DNA of 5,635 bases from an uncultured Gemmataceae bacterium (GTDB lineage Bacteria > Planctomycetota > Planctomycetia > Gemmatales > Gemmataceae), in the NCBI GenBank assembly GCA_937922175.1, contig CAKZUU010000347.1, positions 1-5,635 on the forward strand, in the 5' to 3' direction. A model generated the notes under the pieces. It searched no databases. It was not told the origin of the DNA and saw nothing but the letters and a program-made list of their open reading frames with translations. Shown piece after piece: positions 1 to 5,635 of the stretch. Made by a program: the position numbers and the translations under genes. Position 1 is the stretch's first letter; each line of letters begins with the position of its first letter.

Positions 1-1632
1 GCCCGACTCGCGATCTTGGGTCACGACGCCGGCAATCATGCGATCGTGGGCAGGGACGACCTTGGCCATGACGTACAGATGGAGGAATTGTTCTGGATCA
101 GGCCACGGGAGCCTCGTCGCGGACTGTTCCTTTCCGGTTGACGCGTTGAATCGAACGATTCGGCCATCGGCGTTCACGAGAACATATTCATCAGCACGGG
201 GCAAAAAGGCGAAGGCACTGAGGTGACCCGGCCTCAGCGAATGAGTCAACGGGGTGCCCTCGATGCGTTGGCGTAAGTAATGCCATTCCCAAGAGCGGAA
301 TTCAGCGGCGCATCGTTCGAGGACGCGCCGTGCTCGATCAGCCGAGTAGCTGCTGAACTCTCGTTCTGCCTCCGCAAGTTGCGAACGGTATAACGACCAC
401 TCGGCGCGAAGGCGAGATTCGTCGGCGGCCTGTCGAGACTGACGAGCAGCCGACCGTTGGGCATCAAGATCTGTCTGGGCACGTTTTAAATCCATTAGCC
501 GTCGTTCCAGCTCCTCCGCCGTTCGTTGTTGCTTTTGCCACTGCATGAAGACGATAGTTTGAAAAATGACGAGCGACGCAGCCAAGATGCTCAGGAGGGC
601 TGCAACGATGGGATTTCGCCGTATCCATTTCCAGAGGCGCTCGGGACCGCGAGGAGGCCGGGCCGCAACGGGTCGGCACTCCACGAATCGACGGAGATCA
701 TCGGCCAGGTCGCGAGCAGTCTCGTAACGGTCGGACGGGTCTTTCGCCAGGCATTTCAGGCAAATCGCTTCGAGGTCTCGCGGCACGTTGCGATTCACAT
801 CGCGGGGTCGGATCGGCTGCCCCAAGCGGACACGCAGCAAAGTTTCCAGAGGAGGGGTGCCGTCGAAGGGCGGTCGACCGGTGAGTAGTTCGTAGAGGAT
901 CGCTCCCAGGGCATAGATGTCCACGGCGGGTCCGATCCGTTTGGGGTCGCCTTCCGCTTGCTCGGGAGCCATGTAGTTCGGCGTGCCCAAAACCTCGCCC
1001 TGCTTATTTGGCCCGTGTTGTGGATCGCGAAGGCGAGCTAATCCGAAGTCGGCGACTTTCGGCACGTTCTCCGAAGCCATCAAGATGTTGCCGGGCTTCA
1101 AGTCGCAATGCACGATCCCGCGATGATGGGCAAAATCAATTGCCTGACACAGGGTCCGCACAAGATGAGCCGATTCACGAAAAGTCAGGGGGCGTTCGAC
1201 GGCAAGTTGTTGCAGATTCGGGCCATCGACAAACTCCAGGGCCAAGTACGGTTTGCCCTCGTATTCGCCGACTTCGTAAATCTGGACGATGTTCGGGTGC
1301 TGCAACAGAGCGATAGCCTCGGCTTCGCTGCGAAAGCGAGCCACCGCTGAGGCGTCGGGTCGGCCATCCGAAAGAACCATTTTGAGGGCCACCGACCGCT
1401 TGAGCCGTGTGTCATAGGCTTTGTAGACGATGCCCATGCCGCCGTGGCTGACAACTTGTTCAATGACGTACGGCCCAATGCACCGTGCACGGAGAGCTTC
1501 CAACGGCGATGAGGATGAAACTCGACCCTCTGAAGAAATTTGAATTGTCTGCGCTTCGTCGGCCGTGGGCGAAGAACTCGTCCTCTCGACGCGACTCGGT
1601 GCCGTAGTTGGCAATGGCGATTGTTGATCCAT
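1..1632 (-). CDS. Transmembrane Ser/Thr protein kinase with probable C-terminal beta-propeller (partial, 3' end outside window)
   Basis: The first 544 residues of a Hanks-type Ser/Thr kinase are present; the frame is still open at base 1. A Ser/Thr-rich tail (1-50) precedes the kinase domain (about 54-320). Visible motifs are a glycine loop SHGGMG (62-67, first Gly replaced by Ser), VALK with Lys84, helix-C Glu103, catalytic loop HCDLKPGN with Asp177 and Asn182, DFG 195-197, GTPNYMAPE ending at 224, DIYALG from 238, and CLKCLAKDP 291-299. Cys in place of Arg before the catalytic Asp makes it a non-RD kinase. One membrane helix (about 342-363) follows RRNP, then a charged probable coiled coil (366-425), a WEWHYL segment (448-453), and from about 464 a strand pattern (GHLSAFAF, DGRIVRFNASTGKE) like a WD40 blade. 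The kinase should be cytoplasmic and the propeller across the membrane, by family precedent. ATG 1632 is chosen because an in-frame TGA lies at 1636-1638; no Shine-Dalgarno is visible. The kinase call is firm; the propeller and target are inferred. Confidence 0.95.
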   Translation of the reverse strand, partial: MDQQSPLPTTAPSRVERTSSSPTADEAQTIQISSEGRVSSSSPLEALRARCIGPYVIEQVVSHGGMGIVYKAYDTRLKRSVALKMVLSDGRPDASAVARFRSEAEAIALLQHPNIVQIYEVGEYEGKPYLALEFVDGPNLQQLAVERPLTFRESAHLVRTLCQAIDFAHHRGIVHCDLKPGNILMASENVPKVADFGLARLRDPQHGPNKQGEVLGTPNYMAPEQAEGDPKRIGPAVDIYALGAILYELLTGRPPFDGTPPLETLLRVRLGQPIRPRDVNRNVPRDLEAICLKCLAKDPSDRYETARDLADDLRRFVECRPVAARPPRGPERLWKWIRRNPIVAALLSILAASLVIFQTIVFMQWQKQQRTAEELERRLMDLKRAQTDLDAQRSAARQSRQAADESRLRAEWSLYRSQLAEAEREFSSYSADRARRVLERCAAEFRSWEWHYLRQRIEGTPLTHSLRPGHLSAFAFLPRADEYVLVNADGRIVRFNASTGKEQSATRLPWPDPEQFLHLYVMAKVVPAHDRMIAGVVTQDRESG

Positions 1633-1782
1633 GAATCAGCGGTTGGATGGAGCGGCTTCCCCAAACGCAGACATCACCAGCTTTCGCCAGTTCTTCCCTC
1701 AAACATAGTTCACAAATTCAATCAATGACGCCCCGATAAGACTCGAGGAGGGACGGGAAACGAGCCGTCTTGATGTGAGAAA
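1633..1782 (-). promoter_or_regulatory. Leader region of the kinase gene; possible promoter
   Basis: This stretch lies between the hairpin at 1783-1810 and the kinase ATG. It must hold the kinase promoter if that hairpin terminates transcription. The only AT-rich island is about 1690-1725. It contains a weak -10-like TATGTT (minus strand, 1702-1707), about 70 bases before the start codon, but no well-spaced -35 box. No ribosome binding site is seen next to the ATG. The promoter assignment is a guess from position and base composition. Confidence 0.2.
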
Positions 1783-1810
1783 GATCGGCCCCGCTCATCG
1801 GGGGCCGATC
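1783..1810 (-). terminator. Probable intrinsic terminator of the Gly-rich membrane protein gene
   Basis: A perfect 10-bp inverted repeat, GATCGGCCCC (1783-1792) and GGGGCCGATC (1801-1810), is separated by an 8-base loop. It begins 27 bases past the stop codon at 1838-1840. On the minus strand the stem is followed by TTTCTC, a short T-rich tail; the plus-strand side has none, so it fits termination of leftward transcription. The T tract is short, so termination may be partial, or the hairpin may instead stabilise the 3' end of the message. Confidence 0.65.
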
Positions 1811-1837
1811 GTGAAGGTGGGCGGGTTGTCGCTGGGA

Positions 1838-2551
1838 TCAATTGCCTTTGGTCAGCGTCGATTGCAAGGACTTGAGGGCTTTGACGACGTTGGGATCGTC
1901 TTTGAAGGGATTCGCGGGCTGATTAGCGCCGGGCCGCCCGCTACCCAATCCGCCTCCAGCACCGGCACCGAAACCTCCTCCGCCCGCTCCGCCAGCTCCC
2001 GGCCAACGATACCCAACTGCTTCCAGCTTTTCGCGGTTGTCCTTGAGGAGTTCCAACAGCGCGTCGAGACGTTTTTTGGCATCGTCATCGCTGACCTCTT
2101 GCAGATCGGCGAGGCCAGCCAAATGCTCCTGAATTTTTTGTTTTTGCTCGGGCGACAACTCGATCAGAAGGGGCTTGTCTTTGTTCGTCAGGGCGTCGAG
2201 TTTGCCGACGAGGTTCGCCAACTGAGAGCGGACAGGAGGGCCTTGCATTCCGCGACCACCGCCCATACCGCCCATCATCATCCCCATCCCCCCTCCGGGA
2301 CCGCCACCCATGCCCCCGGGGGCACCCGGTCCCCCCATCGGCGGGCCGGGAGGACCACCCATCCCGCCAGCACCCGGAGGACGCTTACTGGCATCTTCGC
2401 CCAGCATCGGTTGCGGATTGTCCGCCGAGCCATCGGCGGGACGACGAGTGCGATAAATCTCGTTTCCGAAATATCCCCCCGCCGCGCCGAGCATCAGGCA
2501 GATGATGCCACTTGCCACTGCCGCTGGTACGTTCGGATTTGCCGCCGCCAT
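1838..2551 (-). CDS. Small membrane-anchored protein rich in Gly, Met and Pro, unknown function
   Basis: This encodes 237 residues that I cannot assign to a named family. After a short N-terminus there is one hydrophobic helix (about 9-29) rich in small residues, followed by YRTRR. A flexible Gly/Met/Pro-rich stretch (59-106), a charged and probably all-helical core (107-180) containing LSPEQKQKIQ (132-141), a second Gly-rich stretch (184-209) and a final short helix (216-234) follow. The positive residues after the helix suggest the C-terminal part stays inside, but this is not decisive. The core, with an LSPEQ motif and many Lys/Glu/Asp residues, resembles in style small periplasmic helical proteins such as the Spy/LTXXQ group; this is a weak analogy. 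Start ATG 2551 is preferred over an in-frame ATG at 2599 because a strong ribosome binding site sits just before it. A hairpin terminator follows. No convincing promoter was found in the 205-base gap upstream, so read-through from the membrane protein gene is possible. Confidence 0.85.
   Translation of the reverse strand: MAAANPNVPAAVASGIICLMLGAAGGYFGNEIYRTRRPADGSADNPQPMLGEDASKRPPGAGGMGGPPGPPMGGPGAPGGMGGGPGGGMGMMMGGMGGGRGMQGPPVRSQLANLVGKLDALTNKDKPLLIELSPEQKQKIQEHLAGLADLQEVSDDDAKKRLDALLELLKDNREKLEAVGYRWPGAGGAGGGGFGAGAGGGLGSGRPGANQPANPFKDDPNVVKALKSLQSTLTKGN
1925..2002 (-). repeat. Second low-complexity Gly/Ala-rich coding segment
   Basis: This codes for residues 184-209 of the Gly-rich membrane protein, mainly Gly and Ala with a few Phe, Leu, Pro and Arg residues. 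It probably forms a flexible linker between the helical core and the C-terminal helix. It is not a perfect DNA repeat. Confidence 0.6.
2234..2377 (-). repeat. Low-complexity Gly/Met/Pro-rich coding segment
   Basis: This codes for residues 59-106 of the membrane-anchored protein. It is built from imperfect GGMGG, GGPPGPP and GGGMG units, with about nine methionines. On the plus strand it reads as runs of CCC, ACC and CAT-type triplets. Such tracts are prone to slippage, so length may vary between strains; that is an inference. There is no long exact tandem repeat. Confidence 0.65.
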
Positions 2552-2555
2552 AGAA

Positions 2556-2564
2556 CCTCCCCTT
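2556..2564 (-). promoter_or_regulatory. Strong Shine-Dalgarno site for the Gly-rich membrane protein gene
   Basis: On the minus strand AAGGGGAGG ends 4 bases before ATG 2551. It decides the start codon: the longer reading from ATG 2599 would add 16 polar residues and bury this site inside the coding region. Confidence 0.75.
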
Positions 2565-2756
2565 GTGTTGGATTCGCTCGGACGATCCGACTCGCCCAAT
2601 TACGTCTCATCCTATGGATGTAGGAAACGGATCCGATTCGACTTCCTTTTCCGTTCCAAAACAGACACATCCGTGAGTCGATCTCGTTCGCAGGCTGAAC
2701 CCCGAAGCCCCAAAGAGCGCTCGATCTCCCGTCCGACGGACAACCTTCGGCAGACC
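2565..2756. other. Intergenic region between the polytopic membrane protein and the Gly-rich protein genes
   Basis: This lies between the stop codon of the membrane protein gene and the ribosome binding site of the next gene. No hairpin with a T tract is visible. A GGAAC box followed 16 bases later by TCGGA (minus strand, about 2615-2660) resembles an extracytoplasmic-function sigma promoter, but a match this loose is expected by chance. No small gene is supported here. Confidence 0.4.
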
Positions 2757-3614
2757 TCAGGACGAGAATATGAGCCGGGTCATCGCCGCGGACAGCAGCC
2801 CGATCAGCGCCAGCATCGCCGGGATGCCTCCGTACCACCACGGCGCGGAAGTTGCCGCCATTCGGGACACCAGCAGAGCTGTCGGCGCTAAAGCGACCAA
2901 CGCGTAGCAAGAAGGCGGAAGCTGCGCCCCCTGCCCCAGGTAGCCGCAAAACATCAGCCCAGTCAGGAGCACCGAGAAACCTGGAGCTAAGCCTCGGACA
3001 TATCGATTTCCCGGATCACCGAAAACGATCAATGCGACCGTGGCGCCAATACTGATCGAGACCAGCAACGCGGCAATCTGCGTCATGCGTGATAGACCTG
3101 CTGCAAACAAGATCAAACTCGCGATCGTGCCGGTCATCGTCATGGCGAACGTCCTCAGCACGCTGGGCAGACGAGCGTACATCAGCGACATCGCCGAGAC
3201 CCAAGATGCGTAGCCGAGCACCGTGGCCCAGAACATCTGCATCACGACGGAGTAAGATTCCAACGGGACAGCGGCCGCCACAGCCGTGACCGCCATCGCT
3301 CCGCCGACGGCGGGGGCCTCCTGCCGACGACCGGCGTACCACCCCGCGGGGACCGCCAACCACGCCAGATGGGGCAGCCATTTGTTCCCCAATTCACGGA
3401 CCCAGAGCGGCCCCAGTTTCAATGCGAAGTAGCCTGCGAAAACAGCGAGGGCCAAGGCCGACGCACTCGCCAACCCATGCGCTTCGCTCGAGTCGCGGAG
3501 CCACCGATGCGTCGCCGCGATGATGCCAAACGTGATGAACGCGGGCATCACCACGCCGTAGCCGACCGTCTCGACCGTCAGGCCGTCACGAATCAACTGC
3601 CAATCAATGACCAT
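2757..3614 (-). CDS. Polytopic inner-membrane protein of unknown function, paired with the YceI lipoprotein
   Basis: This encodes 285 residues, mostly hydrophobic, that I do not recognise as a known transporter or enzyme. About nine or ten membrane segments can be placed by eye: roughly 16-36, 48-67, 80-95, 103-120, 124-145, 155-173, 178-198, 208-228, 234-251 and 257-279. Short polar loops include HRWLRDSSEAHG (36-47), AGRRQEAP (94-101) and FGDPGNRYVRG (198-208). There is no signal peptide, no paired-histidine heme pattern that would make it a cytochrome b561 (a known partner of some YceI proteins), and no ATP-binding motif. ATG 3614 lies 6 bases after the stop codon of the YceI gene; a modest AGGG overlapping that stop may serve as ribosome binding site. 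The tight spacing indicates co-transcription and possibly a joint function in the envelope. The coding call is firm, the function open. Confidence 0.88.
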   Translation of the reverse strand: MVIDWQLIRDGLTVETVGYGVVMPAFITFGIIAATHRWLRDSSEAHGLASASALALAVFAGYFALKLGPLWVRELGNKWLPHLAWLAVPAGWYAGRRQEAPAVGGAMAVTAVAAAVPLESYSVVMQMFWATVLGYASWVSAMSLMYARLPSVLRTFAMTMTGTIASLILFAAGLSRMTQIAALLVSISIGATVALIVFGDPGNRYVRGLAPGFSVLLTGLMFCGYLGQGAQLPPSCYALVALAPTALLVSRMAATSAPWWYGGIPAMLALIGLLSAAMTRLIFSS

Positions 3615-3620
3615 GAGGCC

Positions 3621-4301
3621 CTATTTGGATGCCGGAATCTCTTGACCAACTTCCACGCTGATCGACACCTCGTCGTCGATGCTGCCCTGAGCGGGTTGAT
3701 AAGTGATTCCAATGTCCTGTCGATTCAGCTTGAACTCGGCTTTCAAGTGGAATAAGCCACGACCGCTCGCCACCGTGGCGGGAAAGCGAATCTGCTTCTT
3801 TGTGCCGACGATCTCCAAGTCACCGGTGATCAACAGTTCCTCCGGTTTCCCCGTCGGGGTCTGAATCTTGGTCGAAGTGAAAGTGATTTTCGGATACTTT
3901 TGCACCTTGAAGAAATCATCGCCCTTGAGATGATTGGTCAGATTGGGATGATCGGAGGTGAGCGATGCCGCATCGATCTCGACATGGATGCTCTCGATGG
4001 CCCCACGCTCATCTTCCTTCGGAGTGGCGCCTGGCGAGTGCTTCCGGACCGCGATCTCCCCCGTCAGGCGATCAAACCCGCCGGTATGGCTCCCGCCCGG
4101 CTTGGTGCCGACGAATTTCACTTTCGTATTCTCACCGGTCAATTTGACGATGCCTCCCGGTCCGACGCCGGCGTTGGCCCCTGCGAGAGTTTCCGATTTC
4201 TCCGACAGAGTCGGGAGGGGTTTGTCGGTACCGGTCGGCGAGGAATCACATCCGCCGAAGCCCAACAACACCACCCCCAAATAGGCGAGATATCGACGCA
4301 T
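3621..4301 (-). CDS. YceI-domain lipoprotein (polyisoprenoid/lipid-binding lipocalin-like fold)
   Basis: This encodes 226 residues. The N-terminus MRRYLAYLGVVLLGFGGC is a lipoprotein signal peptide with the lipidated Cys at 18; the lipobox FGGC is slightly atypical because Phe replaces Leu at -3. A Gly/Thr/Ser/Pro-rich tether (19-50) leads to a YceI domain (about 51-220). Family marks are the opening strands GIVKLTGENTKVKFVGTK (50-67), GFDRLTGEIAV (75-85), VEIDAASLTSD (107-117), HLKGDDFFKVQKYPKITFTST (in two parts, 124-134 and 135-144), LLITGDLEIVGTKKQIRFPA (156-175) and the closing repeat-like strands. Known YceI proteins form an extended beta barrel that holds an isoprenoid or other amphiphile outside the cytoplasm; the ligand here is unknown. 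Asp follows the lipidated Cys, which in Escherichia coli retains lipoproteins at the inner membrane. Start ATG 4301 is preferred over a longer in-frame reading because it has a good Shine-Dalgarno and begins exactly at the signal peptide. The gene lies 6 bases before the membrane protein gene. Confidence 0.93.
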   Translation of the reverse strand: MRRYLAYLGVVLLGFGGCDSSPTGTDKPLPTLSEKSETLAGANAGVGPGGIVKLTGENTKVKFVGTKPGGSHTGGFDRLTGEIAVRKHSPGATPKEDERGAIESIHVEIDAASLTSDHPNLTNHLKGDDFFKVQKYPKITFTSTKIQTPTGKPEELLITGDLEIVGTKKQIRFPATVASGRGLFHLKAEFKLNRQDIGITYQPAQGSIDDEVSISVEVGQEIPASK

Positions 4302-4308
4302 GATCTCG

Positions 4309-4314
4309 TCTCCT
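4309..4314 (-). promoter_or_regulatory. Shine-Dalgarno site for the YceI lipoprotein gene
   Basis: AGGAGA on the minus strand ends 7 bases before ATG 4301, an ideal spacing. It supports this start over an ATG 150 bases upstream that would place 50 polar residues before the lipoprotein signal. Confidence 0.8.
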
Positions 4315-4405
4315 GAATAAGAGACCATCAAGACAATGCCAATTGAGGCCGAAGGGGACACTATGGAGTTTGTGCCGTCGTTGCCAGGGCCATCGACCAA
4401 ATAGA

Positions 4406-4430
4406 GACCTTCCCCTCGCCGGGGAGAGTC
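4406..4430 (-). terminator. Imperfect GC-rich hairpin after the FHA/kinase-fold gene, possible terminator
   Basis: GAC-C-TTCCCC (4406-4415) can pair with GGGGAG-A-GTC (4421-4430) across a 5-base loop, with one C-A mismatch and one T-G pair. It begins 17 bases past the stop codon at 4448-4450. The following minus-strand sequence TCTATTTGG is only mildly T-rich, so this is a weak terminator at best. It could also be a copy of a small interspersed palindrome. Confidence 0.35.
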
Positions 4431-4447
4431 GCCCGCGAATCGAACGG

Positions 4448-5635
4448 TCAAGCGATCGCTTGAATTCCCTCGAGATCTTCAATGAATTGATCGACTCGTT
4501 GGTACCGATCTTCGAGGCTCACGGCCAGCATTCGGACGAGGATGTTTTGGAATGCTTCCGGACATCCTCGGACAATATCGCGCGGTTTGATGAATTGCCC
4601 CGAACGAATCGCTTCGATCACTTCCTGGGGGGTGGAACCCTGAAAGGGAGGATGCGAGGTCAAGCGGGCATAGACCAAGGCGCCCAATGAAAAGATGTCG
4701 GCAGCGCCGTCCCAGTAAGCGCCCTCTTCCAGACGCTCGGGGGCCAGGTACGGCAGTTCCGACAACCACACCTCCTCGGCACGGGATTCGCGCCAGACAC
4801 TCCCGCTCAGTGCCTCGTCATAGAGCAAGTCATTCAATTTGGCGGTCCGATCCAGGCTGATGATGACGTTCGTCGGCGTCATGTGCCCATGAACGAGTTG
4901 ACGCTGATGGATCGCCTGCAAAGCTTTCCCCAAGTCGATGGCCAATTTTAACGCGTTGCGCCATTTGAGCATCATGCTGGCGCTTTGGCCCCGCTCCAAC
5001 AACTGGGCCAAGCTCTCGCCTTCGACGTATTCCTGAGAGATCCAAACGTAGGGGCCGGTCTTTCCCACCGCGTATTGCCGGACCAGATGCTCGTCACTGA
5101 TGGAAGCCACTTTGGCAATGACCTTGGCGAAGCGTTGCAATTCGGCGGAACTGGCAGGGAAATCGGGGCTGATGACTTTCAATGCCACCTCACGCCGAGA
5201 CTGCACATCGCGAGCGCGGAAGGTAACAGCCGTGTGGCCCCGACCCAACACGGATCCGATCTCGAAGTGCCCCAACGTGTAACCCGACAATTTGGTCAGG
5301 TCCTCCCACGTCAGTCGGGGAGGAGGTTCGGAGGAGTTCGTCGCGGGAACGGGGGCGGGTTCATCATCGGGCACTTCCTCGAAGCCATCACCCTCGTCCG
5401 TCGATTCCGTTTCTCCGTCGTCCCACTCCAGGCGTAAATGCGAATTGCCGATCCGGAGGATTTCACCAGGTCGCAGCTCGGTCTCGGTGATCTTCTGACC
5501 GTTCACCAATGTGTCCTTGTCGGTGGTAAGCGAACGGACAAAGACCCGACCTTCCGAGGCATCCACTTGACAATGGACTCGGGCCACCAGCAGATCGTGC
5601 AGGCAAGCATCTGCGTGACGATGACTGTTGCCAAT
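4448..5635 (-). CDS. FHA domain plus kinase-fold protein, probable pseudokinase (partial, 5' end outside window)
   Basis: The last 395 residues are visible; the frame stays open to the right edge, so a GTG at 5587 is internal and not the start. Numbering from the edge, residues 1-70 are an FHA domain (IGNSH..., VARVHC, DTLVNG, GEILRIGNSHLRLEW). An acidic, Pro-rich linker (about 71-110) follows, then a protein kinase fold (about 123-390): glycine loop GRGHTAV (131-137), VALK with Lys153, catalytic-loop position HGHMTPTN (249-256), DFG position NDLL (268-271), YLAPE (296-300), and DIFSLGALVY (303-312). The catalytic Asp is His251, the loop Lys is Thr253, the DFG Gly is Leu271, and helix C lacks its Glu (FAKV). 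Catalysis by the usual mechanism is therefore unlikely, although ATP binding may persist through the glycine loop, Lys153, Asn256 and Asp269. The FHA domain also lacks its usual Arg, Ser and Asn. It is probably a cytoplasmic scaffold or regulator; no membrane segment is seen. Confidence 0.92.
   Translation of the reverse strand: MGNSHRHADACLHDLLVARVHCQVDASEGRVFVRSLTTDKDTLVNGQKITETELRPGEILRIGNSHLRLEWDDGETESTDEGDGFEEVPDDEPAPVPATNSSEPPPRLTWEDLTKLSGYTLGHFEIGSVLGRGHTAVTFRARDVQSRREVALKVISPDFPASSAELQRFAKVIAKVASISDEHLVRQYAVGKTGPYVWISQEYVEGESLAQLLERGQSASMMLKWRNALKLAIDLGKALQAIHQRQLVHGHMTPTNVIISLDRTAKLNDLLYDEALSGSVWRESRAEEVWLSELPYLAPERLEEGAYWDGAADIFSLGALVYARLTSHPPFQGSTPQEVIEAIRSGQFIKPRDIVRGCPEAFQNILVRMLAVSLEDRYQRVDQFIEDLEGIQAIA

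Noticed and set aside
1185..1664. A 159-residue minus-strand frame overlapping the kinase gene
   Set aside because: It is out of frame with the kinase, whose conserved motifs are continuous through the region. The alternative protein is rich in Arg, Ser and Trp and has no recognisable domain.
1775..2623. A 282-residue open frame on the plus strand
   Set aside because: It lies opposite the Gly-rich membrane protein gene. Its protein is full of His/Pro/Thr/Arg runs that mirror the Gly/Met/Pro codons, has no coherent domain, and overlaps a well-supported start and ribosome binding site.
2615..2660. GGAAC, 16 bases, TCGGA on the minus strand, like an extracytoplasmic-function sigma promoter
   Set aside because: Only two short degenerate boxes match, no sigma factor gene is nearby, and such a match is expected by chance in GC-rich DNA.
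2494..2949. A 151-residue minus-strand frame bridging the gap between two genes
   Set aside because: It overlaps the 3' end of the membrane protein gene and the 5' end of the Gly-rich gene in a different frame, with no ribosome binding site and no recognisable protein character.
3900..4316. Plus-strand open frames opposite the YceI gene
   Set aside because: They mirror a gene with a clear lipoprotein signal and family motifs, and they lack domain features of their own.
4302..4451. A 50-residue N-terminal extension of the YceI protein
   Set aside because: The shorter start has a well-placed AGGAGA site and begins at the lipoprotein signal peptide; the extension also overlaps the end of the upstream gene.
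5585..5587. GTG as the start codon of the FHA/kinase-fold gene
   Set aside because: The frame remains open to the window edge and the upstream residues IGNSH...LHDLL continue the FHA fold, so the GTG is an internal valine.

Overview
This window carries five protein-coding genes, all on the minus strand, and all but about 560 bases of it are coding. Read in the direction of transcription (right to left) they are: an FHA plus kinase-fold protein cut by the right edge, a YceI-domain lipoprotein, a polytopic membrane protein, a small membrane-anchored protein rich in Gly, Met and Pro, and a large transmembrane Ser/Thr kinase cut by the left edge. No tRNA, rRNA, CRISPR array, insertion sequence or phage gene was seen. 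The three intergenic gaps are 146, 205 and 205 bases.

The likely source is a planctomycete, possibly of the Gemmata/Isosphaera type. This is inferred from protein style: an Hanks-type kinase with the HCDLKPGN loop and a CLKCLAKDP motif, an RRNP-type membrane entry, a WEWHYL segment leading into a probable beta-propeller, a second FHA-linked kinase-fold protein close by, and a Gly/Met-rich envelope protein, all in moderately high-GC DNA. There is no taxonomic marker gene.

The YceI lipoprotein and membrane protein genes are 6 bases apart and almost certainly co-transcribed. They form an envelope pair: a lipid-anchored lipocalin-like protein that may bind an amphiphilic or isoprenoid ligand, and an unrecognised protein with about nine or ten membrane segments. 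The Gly-rich gene has a strong Shine-Dalgarno sequence and is followed by a perfect 10-bp hairpin, so it probably ends a transcript. A weaker hairpin follows the FHA/kinase-fold gene. The left-hand kinase gene starts after the perfect hairpin and is probably transcribed separately.

The most interesting object is the right-hand protein. It has an FHA fold and a kinase fold, but the usual phosphothreonine-contacting residues of the first and the catalytic residues of the second are replaced. It looks like a binding or scaffold protein derived from a signalling kinase, about 2.8 kb from an intact kinase that keeps its catalytic residues.
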